A program made the translations under genes and the position numbers. Below, in pieces: positions 34,423 through 42,011 of a stretch of DNA of 42,011 nucleotides (position 1 is its first letter; every line of letters starts with the position of its first letter). The DNA lies in NCBI GenBank assembly GCA_944322025.1, contig CALUOH010000016.1, forward strand, positions 1 to 42,011. Reading direction: 5' to 3'. A model generated the notes under the pieces. The model had not been told where the DNA came from and ran no database searches. It saw only the letters and a list, made by a program, of their open reading frames with translations. This DNA comes from an uncultured Bacteroidales bacterium (GTDB lineage: Bacteria; Bacteroidota; Bacteroidia; Bacteroidales; Paludibacteraceae).

Positions 34423-36765
34423 TCACTCCGTCTTCAGATGCACCACAGGGTTCTCCCTCACCGCCTTGCGGCTTATCACCCAGACAGAAACAAGCGAAAT
34501 CAGCACCACTATGGCCAGTGCCGCCAGCGGTGCCCACCAGTAAAACGCCGTATCAAACTCCACTATCCTCTCTATCTGCTTGAACCCCGTCCACATCAGC
34601 GGCAGCGACAGCACAGTCCCCACTCCCACTGACGACAGCGCGAACCTCATCAGCCGCAGCATCTCCAGCCTGTCCGTCGAGCCGAATACCTTCCGCACCG
34701 CCATATCGTGCTTCCTCTGCGCTATGAAATACAGCGACATCGCCGTCAAACCCAGCAGCGTAATCAGCACTGCCACGAACATGAACGCCGCCATCACCCT
34801 GTTCATCCGGTAAACCTCCTCATAGCCCGCATCCACCTTGTCCGCGTACCACTCCGCCTTGAACGGCAGCCCGTTGGCGAACGTCGCATACAGGCTGTCC
34901 AGTCTCGTGCGGCACATCGCCGCGTCCGCATTAGACTCCACATCCACCGATATCTCCCACGGGTAAATAGAGTCCGGCTTGCACACATCTATCCTCAGCG
35001 GATGCTGCTCCGACAGCTGTGAGCGTATCACGAAATCCTCAAACCAGCCGGATATGCCGATCATATAGCCGTTCTCCATACGTATCACGTCATTCCCGAG
35101 CGGCAGTTCCAAATCCTCATACGTCCGCCGCGAGAAATATGTCTCCGGCCAACCCGTATTCCTGCACCGCACCACCTCTATCCCGTAGATATTCAAACTA
35201 TTGGTATCCAGCGTGAAATGCTGTACGCTCATAGTCTTCGGCTCACCGTTCTCCGTCATCATCACACTCGTATTGTTATTGCCTCCGCCCACCGGCAGGA
35301 AAACCGAAAAGCCCACATCCTTCACAAACGGCAGCTTCATAGCCTCCATGCGGAAACTCTTCGCCCCCTCCCAGCCGAGCACATTGTCGTACACCAGCAC
35401 ATCGCCGTAGCTGTACCCCAACGGCGCGTTCGTGATGTCGTATATCTTCTTCGACAGATATATCGAGCAGAACAGCATCGTCACCGCCAGGCAACACTGC
35501 ACCACGAACAGCGTCCGCAGCCATACCATCTTCGTCTTCCTCCTGAACGTCCCCTTCACCACATCCATAGGGTTATACCCCGATATGATAGTGGCGGGCA
35601 GTACCCCTGCCAGCAGAGATATTATCACTATGGCAGTCAGGTATATAAGCAGAGTGAGCGGCGTGAGGTCGCCCGTGAGGTCTATGCCCGCGTTCAGCAT
35701 ATCTGCGGCGAAAGGCTCAAGAGCGAGGGCCAGCAGAAACGCCAGCACGAACGACACCGAGGTCATGGCGAGTGTCTCCGCCACTATGCGCCTGAATATC
35801 GAGCCGCGCGACGAGCCATAGAGCCTCCGCGTGGCCATCTCCTTCGCACGGTACGTGGCCTGCGCCACGCTCATGCTCACATAGTTCAGCACGGCCATCA
35901 GCAGTATCACCACGCCTATCACGACAAACAGCACCACCATCTTCTTGCTGTACTGGTTCAGGTCGCAGTAATTCATCATCTCCGCGAAATAGAAATCGTC
36001 CATGCTCACCCATCCGCAGTCGCTTGCCGCCCCGTATTGGAATATCCACCAGCACTCATTGAAGAAAGCCTTCATGTCCTCGTTCTTCGCGTTCGGGTCT
36101 GCGTTCGGGTTGAACTTTGCGAAGATGATGCTTCCCACCGCATTGCTCATGTACGTATCGTCCGGAGCGACACTCGGATTCATGAACTTCGTGTACTCGA
36201 ACGGGATGAACATGTCCGTCTCTTCGGGGAAGATGGAATTGTCAAAATCCTCCACCACCCCCGTGACGGTGAACGTATGCCCCTCTTTCATCCCGTATCT
36301 CACTATCGTCTTTCCCAGTGCCTCCTCCGCGCTGCCGAACAGCTTTATGGCCGTATGGCGCGTCAGCACGCAGTTCCTCTCGCCGAGCAGCAGCTGTTCC
36401 CTGTTACCCGCCACGAGCGGATAGGGGAAGAAATCGAAGAAATTCTTCCTCACCGCGTTCACCTTCATCTCGAACGTGTTGTCCCCCACCGTCATATATA
36501 GGGAGTTGCGGAACATCGCGCACCACTCCTCTATCTCCGGATAACGGCTTTGGAGTCTGTCCCCTATGTTGTAGTGCCCGCCGCATACATCGTCCAGACG
36601 CAGCAGGCAGATGCGCTCTCGGTCTTCTATCTCCTTGTCCACTGTCAGCTGTCTCATCACCATGTTCGATAGCAGCAGCACGAACGTCAGCGATATGCCC
36701 AGCCCCAGCACATTGACAAACGAGAAGAGCCTGTTGCGCCGTAGGAATATAAGAAATGTCTTCAT
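34423..36765 (-). CDS. ABC transporter permease, FtsX/MacB type (permease 1)
   Basis: The 780-residue inner-membrane protein has a membrane helix at ~20-42, a MacB-like periplasmic domain, and an FtsX core (VVLFVVIGVVILLMAVLNYVS, then MATRRLYGSSRGSIFRRI and two more helices). A second periplasmic domain and a second FtsX core follow (LITLLGLTAMSLYFIAQRKHDMAVRKVFGS ... WVISRKAVRENPVVHLKTE). About eight helices in two similar halves fit the long Bacteroidota permeases, which work in transenvelope export of peptides, lipids or drugs. It has no ATPase domain; the neighbouring gene, 31 bases upstream, provides it. It is the last gene of the operon. The substrate is unknown. Confidence 0.9.
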   Translation of the reverse strand: MKTFLIFLRRNRLFSFVNVLGLGISLTFVLLLSNMVMRQLTVDKEIEDRERICLLRLDDVCGGHYNIGDRLQSRYPEIEEWCAMFRNSLYMTVGDNTFEMKVNAVRKNFFDFFPYPLVAGNREQLLLGERNCVLTRHTAIKLFGSAEEALGKTIVRYGMKEGHTFTVTGVVEDFDNSIFPEETDMFIPFEYTKFMNPSVAPDDTYMSNAVGSIIFAKFNPNADPNAKNEDMKAFFNECWWIFQYGAASDCGWVSMDDFYFAEMMNYCDLNQYSKKMVVLFVVIGVVILLMAVLNYVSMSVAQATYRAKEMATRRLYGSSRGSIFRRIVAETLAMTSVSFVLAFLLALALEPFAADMLNAGIDLTGDLTPLTLLIYLTAIVIISLLAGVLPATIISGYNPMDVVKGTFRRKTKMVWLRTLFVVQCCLAVTMLFCSIYLSKKIYDITNAPLGYSYGDVLVYDNVLGWEGAKSFRMEAMKLPFVKDVGFSVFLPVGGGNNNTSVMMTENGEPKTMSVQHFTLDTNSLNIYGIEVVRCRNTGWPETYFSRRTYEDLELPLGNDVIRMENGYMIGISGWFEDFVIRSQLSEQHPLRIDVCKPDSIYPWEISVDVESNADAAMCRTRLDSLYATFANGLPFKAEWYADKVDAGYEEVYRMNRVMAAFMFVAVLITLLGLTAMSLYFIAQRKHDMAVRKVFGSTDRLEMLRLMRFALSSVGVGTVLSLPLMWTGFKQIERIVEFDTAFYWWAPLAALAIVVLISLVSVWVISRKAVRENPVVHLKTE

Positions 36766-36796
36766 AGTATCTCCATTTCAGGTCATTTGCAATGGG

Positions 36797-37477
36797 TCAC
36801 ATGACGTTCTCCACCGTCTCCACTATCTCGCCGTCGAAGAGGTTTATTATCCTCTGCGCATAGCCCGCGTCGTGTTGGCTGTGGGTCACCATCACTATGG
36901 TAGTCCCCTCCCTGTTGAGCTGTGTGAGCAGTGCCATCACCTCCTTGCCGTTCTTCGAGTCGAGATTACCTGTCGGCTCATCGGCCAGTATCAGTTTAGG
37001 CCCGGAAACCACGGCGCGCGCTATCGCCACCCTCTGCTGCTGACCTCCGGATAGCTGCTGCGGATAGTGCTTCGCACGATGGCTGATGCTCATGCAGCGC
37101 ATGATTTCCAGCACCTTCTGCTTACGCTCCTCCGCCGATATCTTCATGTATGTCAGCGGCAGCTCTATGTTCTCATAGACATTAAGCTCGTCTATGAGGT
37201 TGAAACTCTGGAATACGAAGCCTATCTTACCCTTGCGTACATTGGTACGTTCGCGCTCTTTCAGATGACCCACTTCCTGATTGTCAAGGTAATAATCGCC
37301 CGAGGTCGGATTATCCAGCAGGCCAATGATGTTAAGCAGCGTCGACTTGCCGCAGCCCGAAGGCCCCATGATGGCTACAAACTCACCGTCATTCACATCG
37401 AGACTCACGTTTTGGAGGGCGATAGTCTCTACTTCCGTCGTACGGAACTTCTTCATAAGCTTCTCAATTCTAATCAT
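36797..37477 (-). CDS. ABC transporter ATP-binding protein, MacB/LolD type
   Basis: The 226-residue cytoplasmic ATPase has Walker A GPSGCGKST (38-46), Gln90 of the Q-loop (FVFQSFN), the signature LSGGQQQRVAIARA (142-155), Walker B LILADEP (162-168) with Glu167, and the switch His199 (VTHSQHD). GPSGCGKST and a FVFQSFNL Q-loop are typical of the MacB/LolD/FtsE branch. It drives mechanotransmission through the FtsX-type permeases rather than classical import (family knowledge). It is the only ATPase among three permeases in this stretch, so it is likely shared. The gaps are 31 bases to permease 1 and 59 bases from permease 2. Confidence 0.95.
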   Translation of the reverse strand: MIRIEKLMKKFRTTEVETIALQNVSLDVNDGEFVAIMGPSGCGKSTLLNIIGLLDNPTSGDYYLDNQEVGHLKERERTNVRKGKIGFVFQSFNLIDELNVYENIELPLTYMKISAEERKQKVLEIMRCMSISHRAKHYPQQLSGGQQQRVAIARAVVSGPKLILADEPTGNLDSKNGKEVMALLTQLNREGTTIVMVTHSQHDAGYAQRIINLFDGEIVETVENVM

Positions 37478-37536
37478 AGTACTTTGTATATTAAAAAGTT
37501 AATAATATTCTTCGTTTGGACTGAGACTGGCACGCC

Positions 37537-39873
37537 TCACTCCGTTTTCAAGTTCTTCACCGGGTTCTCCCTCACCGCCTTACGGCTTATCAGCCACACC
37601 GAGAGGAGCGATACCCCCGCCACTACGGCAAATGCCGCCAACGCCACCCACCACGGGAAAGCACCTTCATAGGCCACTATCTTGTCTATCTGCCTTACCA
37701 CTGCCCAGATTAACGGGACAGCCATCACCAGCCCCGCCAGCAGCGACACCAAGGAGAAACGCATCAGCCTCAGCATTTCGAGCCTGTTGTCCGACCCGAA
37801 TACCTTGCGCACCGCCATATCCCGCTTCCTCTGCGCTATGAAATAGAGCGACATGGCCGTAAGCCCAAGCAGCGTGATGAGCAACGCCACACAAGCGAAG
37901 ATGCCCACGGTAGAGCGGAGGCGGTAGATGGAGTAATACTGCCACCTGACCAAATCGTCAAACAAAGTCCCTCCTTTGGTCTCCGTGCCGTATATGTCAC
38001 GGTACAAGGCATCTATCTCCTTGCGCCACTCCCCTATCTCACCGGGACGGAGTTTCACGGAGATGTACATCGGGTAGAAACCCTCATCTCCCTCCTTATG
38101 TATATCGAGGAAGACATCGCGCTTAGGCTCAAGCGCAGTGCGGGCAGTCCAGTCCGCTGTGCGCCCCGCAATCTCTGCACGGAGGGTCTGCCCATCTAAC
38201 AGACGGAAAAAGGCTGTAGCCCCGTCGGCCAGCCCGATGCTCCGGGCGGCGTGGTGCGAGAGGTATGCCCCATATGGGGAATAGGCTTCAGTCACGTCTA
38301 TACCGTAGAGACCGGCAAACGCGGTGTCGCAGTTGATATAGACCATCGTCAGCGTAGCCTCCGTCTCTCCGTTGGAGAATGTACCGCTCTCTCCCATCGC
38401 TTCGGGCGGCACACGGTCAGAGATAGTCCAGCCTTCGACATACGGCAGTTTGGCCAGTTCCGTGCGGAAGAGGTCGGCCTTCTGCCTGTCCATATAGTAG
38501 TAGAGCAGCACATTCTCATGGTCATAGCCCATAGGCGTATGGACTATGCGGTATATCTGCAGGCCGACATAGCCCGCGCACGTCAGGAGCGCGATGGTAG
38601 CCATGCTCTGTACCACGTAGAGCAGTCGGAGATAGAGGCTCTTGGTCTTGCGGCGGAACGTGCCGCGCACCACATCCATAGGGTTGTAGGCCGACAGTAC
38701 CGCCGCAGGCACGAGACCTGCCACGACTGAGACCACCGCCACTATCGCTACGTATATGGCCACGTGCGGCACATCCATAGACTCCATCAGGTCTATCTTG
38801 GACATCAGGCTCACCGCCGCGAAAGGTTCTACCGCCAGCGCAAGCAGGAAGCCCAGCAGGAACGCGACGAGGGTCATCACCGCCGCCTCTGTCATCATAC
38901 GCATGAAGATATCCCGCCTCGACGCACCGAGCAGCCGCCGCGTGGACATCTCCTTGGCGCGGTTGGCCGTCTGTGCCACACTCATGCTCACATAGTTGAA
39001 GAGAGCCATGAGAAGTATCAACACCCCCGCCACCGAGTAGACGTATATGTTCTTCATGCTGTACTGGTTAAGCCCCGCTATGGGCAGTTCCGCGAAATAG
39101 GCGTCACGCATCGGTATCCAGTGCGCCTCCGTCAAGAAACCCTGCTGATATGCCCAATGGAATTCCTTGAAGAATTTCAGCATGTCGTCCTCTATCTCAG
39201 CGGGATTATACCCCTCGACAAAACGGGCGAAGATGACGGAGCAGCCCATGTCCGCTATTGTCGGGCTCTCCATGCTGATGCCCCAATAGTAGTACTTCAT
39301 GGCATAGAAGGGGAGTATCACGTCCAGCTCCTCGCTGAACATAGAGTTGCGGAAGCCGCGCACCACGCCCTTCACCGTATAGGCATTGCCCAGAAGATTG
39401 ACAGTCCGCCCCAGCACATCGGTTGAGCCGAATATCTTGTTCGCTCCCTGCTCCGTGAGAACCACGCCCTGATTGTCCAAGAGCATGGTCTTGACATCGC
39501 CGGCTATCGGCTCCATGCGGAAAAAGTCGCAGAAGTTGTCCTTGGCGAAATAGGTCGAGACCACCTTTTTGTCTTCGCTCTCCTCGGTCAGGGCGTAGAG
39601 GTGGGCGGGACTGACTATGCACCAGTCCTCCATGGCAGGATAGCGTCCTTCAAGATTACGCCCCACGATATAATGGCTTGTCGCGTAGCGTTCAGTGGTG
39701 AGTACATGGATGCGCTCCACGTCCTCAATGTCCTTGTCCACAGTCAGCTGCCGGATGACCATGTCGGTTATCAGCAGCACGAACATAAGCGAAATGCTGA
39801 GACCCAGGACATTGACCAGAGTGAAGAACCTGTTCCTTGACAAATACCTGAAATATGGCTTCAATATTCCCAT
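37537..39873 (-). CDS. ABC transporter permease, FtsX/MacB type (permease 2)
   Basis: The 778-residue protein starts at MGILKPYFRYLSRNRFF. An in-frame Met 16 codons upstream adds a charged stretch not present in permease 1, so I prefer 39873. It has the same build as permease 1: an N-terminal helix (FTLVNVLGLSISLMFVLLIT), a periplasmic domain, FtsX core 1 (MSTRRLLGASRRDIFMRM), periplasmic domain 2, and FtsX core 2 (LITLLGLTAMSLYFIAQRKRDMAVRKVFGSDNRLEMLRLMRF), ending SRKAVRENPVKNLKTE. The C-terminal core is closer to the partial permease at the right edge than to permease 1. A 240-base gap separates it from the adaptor gene upstream and holds no gene I can see. Confidence 0.9.
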   Translation of the reverse strand: MGILKPYFRYLSRNRFFTLVNVLGLSISLMFVLLITDMVIRQLTVDKDIEDVERIHVLTTERYATSHYIVGRNLEGRYPAMEDWCIVSPAHLYALTEESEDKKVVSTYFAKDNFCDFFRMEPIAGDVKTMLLDNQGVVLTEQGANKIFGSTDVLGRTVNLLGNAYTVKGVVRGFRNSMFSEELDVILPFYAMKYYYWGISMESPTIADMGCSVIFARFVEGYNPAEIEDDMLKFFKEFHWAYQQGFLTEAHWIPMRDAYFAELPIAGLNQYSMKNIYVYSVAGVLILLMALFNYVSMSVAQTANRAKEMSTRRLLGASRRDIFMRMMTEAAVMTLVAFLLGFLLALAVEPFAAVSLMSKIDLMESMDVPHVAIYVAIVAVVSVVAGLVPAAVLSAYNPMDVVRGTFRRKTKSLYLRLLYVVQSMATIALLTCAGYVGLQIYRIVHTPMGYDHENVLLYYYMDRQKADLFRTELAKLPYVEGWTISDRVPPEAMGESGTFSNGETEATLTMVYINCDTAFAGLYGIDVTEAYSPYGAYLSHHAARSIGLADGATAFFRLLDGQTLRAEIAGRTADWTARTALEPKRDVFLDIHKEGDEGFYPMYISVKLRPGEIGEWRKEIDALYRDIYGTETKGGTLFDDLVRWQYYSIYRLRSTVGIFACVALLITLLGLTAMSLYFIAQRKRDMAVRKVFGSDNRLEMLRLMRFSLVSLLAGLVMAVPLIWAVVRQIDKIVAYEGAFPWWVALAAFAVVAGVSLLSVWLISRKAVRENPVKNLKTE

Positions 39874-40113
39874 GACTTTATTCTGTTTTTTGATAGTTGC
39901 TTTCTCTCGTCCCGCACCCACACCGGGAGTGGTTGCAGATTTGACAGTTTCTGAAACAATCAGAGCATTTTCCTTGCTTGAGGGTAGCGGGAGCCTAACG
40001 GCAGGCTAACGGAATCTAAGCGGGTGCATTTGGTTTTCAATGAATTATCCCGTTGCCAAATTCCAAATTTCCTGGCAAATCACCACTGGCGATGCCTACC
40101 TGCCGGAGCGCAC

Positions 40114-41364
40114 TCATCTTATTTTCAGTACCTCCTTGTCCTTGAACGCCTCATAGCCGGAGACTATCACGCGCTCCCCCTCCTCGAGGCCCTCCATCAC
40201 CTCATAGTACTGCGGGTTCTGCCGCCCGATGCGTATGTTGCGGCGGTATGCCTTCCCGCCGCTGGGGTCGACGACAAAAATCCAGTTGCCGCCCGTCACC
40301 TGAAAGAATGTGCCTTTGGGTATCATCACGCTCTCGGTCGGTTCGCCGAGCTGGAGGTCTATGTAGTAGGTCTGGCCGCTGCGGATATTGTCCGGCCTTG
40401 CGCCCTCGAAGACGAACTCGGTGCGGAAACGGCCCTCGCGCACTTCGGGGAAGACCTTGCGCACGCGCACGCTGAACTTTGAGCCCTGCCGCTCGAATGT
40501 GCCGGGGAGGCCGCGCGTCACGCGGTCGATGTAGTGCTCGTCAATCTGCGCCTCAATCTTATAGTCGGATAGGTCGTTGATTTGCCCGGCTTTGGCACCC
40601 GTGCCTATGCTCTGGCCAAGCTCCACGTCAAGGAGGCCCAGTTCGCCGTCAATCGGCGCGCGGACTTCAAGTTTGTTCTTGCGGTCGCGTATCAGGTTGA
40701 GGTTCATGCGCATGTTGGCGAGGTCGTCCTCCATCTGCTTCATCTGGATGGTACGGTAGACAGAGTCCTGCTCAAGCCGCAGCAACACTATGTCGTGCTG
40801 TCGTAGCGCAAGCTCATAGTCCTCCTTGGCGGAGATGTACTCTTCGCGCGGTATGAGCTTCTCGTCGTGCAGACGCTGTTTCTGCCTGAATGTGCGCTCT
40901 TTGCGGCGTATGTCTATGTCGAGCTGCACGCGCTCCATCTCGTTGTTCAGCTTGTCCTGCTGCATGGTCACCTGCGTGTTGCGCAGCAGGTTCTGCTTCT
41001 CGGCCAGTTCCGCCTCGGAGTTGAGTATCTGTATGTCGAGGTCGGAATTGGTCATGCGGAAGAGCACGTCGCCCTTTTTCACTGTCGCGCCCTCTTCCAC
41101 TATCTTCTCCTGCACGATGCCCGCCTCCTCGGGGCTGACCTGCACGACGGAGATGGGCTGCACCTGACCGTTGACGCGGATGAAGTCGTTGAACTTGCCG
41201 AAGGTCACATCGGCCACATTGAGCGCGTCGCTGTCCACTGTCATGGAGGAGGAATAACGCCCGAACAGCACCCACGCCAGCAGCCCGACTATCACCGCCC
41301 CGACTATCACATAGGGCAGATGACGCTTCTGTATGCCCTTTTTCTTCTCAATCTGAATATCCAT
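40114..41364 (-). CDS. HlyD/MacA-type periplasmic adaptor protein
   Basis: The 416-residue protein has an N-terminal membrane anchor (~18-36, YVIVGAVIVGLLAWVLF), a split lipoyl domain (VSPEEAGIVQEKIVEEGATVKKGDVLFRM near 85-110; the other half is VRAPIDGELG near 235-250), and a long alpha-helical hairpin between them (~115-230, rich in Gln, Arg, Glu and Leu). A beta-barrel and membrane-proximal domain follow (ESVMIPKGTFFQVTGGNWIFVV, EGLEEGERVIVSGYEAF). Adaptors of this type bridge an inner-membrane transporter to a TolC-like outer-membrane channel. It lies 35 bases after the partial permease and belongs to the same operon. No TolC homologue is in the window; it may lie to the right. Confidence 0.93.
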   Translation of the reverse strand: MDIQIEKKKGIQKRHLPYVIVGAVIVGLLAWVLFGRYSSSMTVDSDALNVADVTFGKFNDFIRVNGQVQPISVVQVSPEEAGIVQEKIVEEGATVKKGDVLFRMTNSDLDIQILNSEAELAEKQNLLRNTQVTMQQDKLNNEMERVQLDIDIRRKERTFRQKQRLHDEKLIPREEYISAKEDYELALRQHDIVLLRLEQDSVYRTIQMKQMEDDLANMRMNLNLIRDRKNKLEVRAPIDGELGLLDVELGQSIGTGAKAGQINDLSDYKIEAQIDEHYIDRVTRGLPGTFERQGSKFSVRVRKVFPEVREGRFRTEFVFEGARPDNIRSGQTYYIDLQLGEPTESVMIPKGTFFQVTGGNWIFVVDPSGGKAYRRNIRIGRQNPQYYEVMEGLEEGERVIVSGYEAFKDKEVLKIR

Positions 41365-41399
41365 AATGCTATCGTTTTAAGGTTCTCTATCAACTGTAT

Positions 41400-42011
41400 T
41401 CACTCCGTTTTCAGGTTGTTGACCGGGTTCTCGCGTACAGCCTTGCGGCTTATCATCCATACGGAGAGCAGTGACACCGCTGCCACTATGGCAAAAGCTG
41501 CCAACGCCACCCACCACGGGAAAGGAGTGGCGTACTCCACGATGCGGTCTATCTGCCTGATGCCAACCCACATCAGCGGCACGGCAAGCACGAGGCCTAT
41601 GGCCAATGAGGTCATGGCGAAGCGCATGAGCCGCAGCATCTCGAGGCGGTTGTCTGACCCGAAGACCTTGCGTATGGCCATATCCCTCTTCCGCTGTGCA
41701 ATGAAATAGAGCGACATGGCCGTCAGGCCGAGCAGGGTGATGAGAAGAGCCGTCGCGGTAAATATTCCTATCAGCTTGCCGAGCCGTATCAGATGGCTGT
41801 ACTGCCGCTCCATAATCGTCCTGTACCAATAGCCCTCCGCCGTGACATTGTGTGTCACTTTGCGGTACATCTCCTCCATCCCGGCCATATATGCCTCCTC
41901 CTCACCAACGGTCTTCACGAGTATGAATACCGGAGACATATTATCATAACTATGAATACACACCGCCGGAGCCCCTTGCCACATACCGACAGGGCCGAGC
42001 GTAAAATCAGT
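41400..42011 (-). CDS. ABC transporter permease, FtsX/MacB type (permease 3, C-terminal part)
   Basis: The reading frame stays open to the right edge, so this is the last ~203 codons of a longer gene; the apparent Met start at 41984 is internal (TDFTLGPVGMWQG continues through it). It contains FtsX core 2 with LITLLGLTAMSLYFIAQRKR, DMAIRKVFGSDNRLEMLRLMRF and the terminal SRKAVRENPVNNLKTE, nearly the same as permease 2. It is the upstream-most visible gene of the minus-strand operon, so the operon promoter is outside the window. Confidence 0.9.
   Translation of the reverse strand, partial: TDFTLGPVGMWQGAPAVCIHSYDNMSPVFILVKTVGEEEAYMAGMEEMYRKVTHNVTAEGYWYRTIMERQYSHLIRLGKLIGIFTATALLITLLGLTAMSLYFIAQRKRDMAIRKVFGSDNRLEMLRLMRFAMTSLAIGLVLAVPLMWVGIRQIDRIVEYATPFPWWVALAAFAIVAAVSLLSVWMISRKAVRENPVNNLKTE

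Noticed and set aside
35218..36501. 427-codon plus-strand ORF opposite permease 1
   Set aside because: His/Arg/Gln-rich translation without domain character; the minus-strand permease is clearly the real gene.

Overview
The window looks like a Bacteroidales chromosome (gut or oral Bacteroidota; family not resolvable from this sequence). The evidence is a SusC/SusD pair, promoters of the Bacteroides TAnnTTTG type, near absence of Shine-Dalgarno sites, very large secreted proteins with type IX secretion (T9SS) style C-terminal domains, and FtsX/MacB-type multi-permease ABC operons. I saw no tRNA, rRNA or CRISPR array.

Layout. (1) 1-2365: an IS3-like insertion sequence, cut by the left edge, sits inside a susC gene. 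Only the last ~190 codons of susC remain, followed by an intact SusD-like lipoprotein gene and a terminator. (2) 2430-5030: a housekeeping operon with its own promoter: a DUF1599 protein, a DoxX/MauE-type membrane protein and tpiA, closed by a terminator. (3) 4971-5806: an 836-base gap with a polypyrimidine tract, a dispersed repeat, and a promoter with a long leader. (4) 5807-31481: a 25.7-kb surface-protein locus. Two ~1,000-residue and two ~2,900-residue secreted multidomain proteins lie in one direction. They are built of jelly-roll (choice-of-anchor J / cleaved-adhesin-like) modules, fibronectin III modules, Cys repeats and a C-terminal sorting-like domain. Between the second and third is a two-gene insert: a lipoprotein with a glycine-rich hydrophobic tail and a small four-helix membrane protein. 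(5) 31482-32114: a gene-free stretch with two terminators, a dispersed repeat, a pair of mutually exclusive hairpins and a 133-base palindrome ending in the lipA promoter. (6) 32115-33993: lipA and a TonB-type energy transducer. (7) 33994-34422: a second polypyrimidine tract and repeat, then the terminator of the opposite-strand operon. (8) 34423-42011 (minus strand): an ABC export operon with three large FtsX-type permeases (one cut by the right edge), one ATPase and one HlyD-type adaptor.

How the parts fit. The four large proteins are probably exported by Sec and T9SS and displayed or released as adhesins or ligand-binding proteins. The two giants are module-for-module paralogues with diverged bodies and a nearly shared ~410-residue tail, which points to recombination or gene conversion. 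The lipoprotein/membrane-protein pair is the least explained part; a bacteriocin-like effector with its immunity protein is one testable reading. The intergenic DNA is also unusual: C-rich, G-poor tracts after intrinsic terminators, a three-copy dispersed repeat, and large palindromes near lipA.
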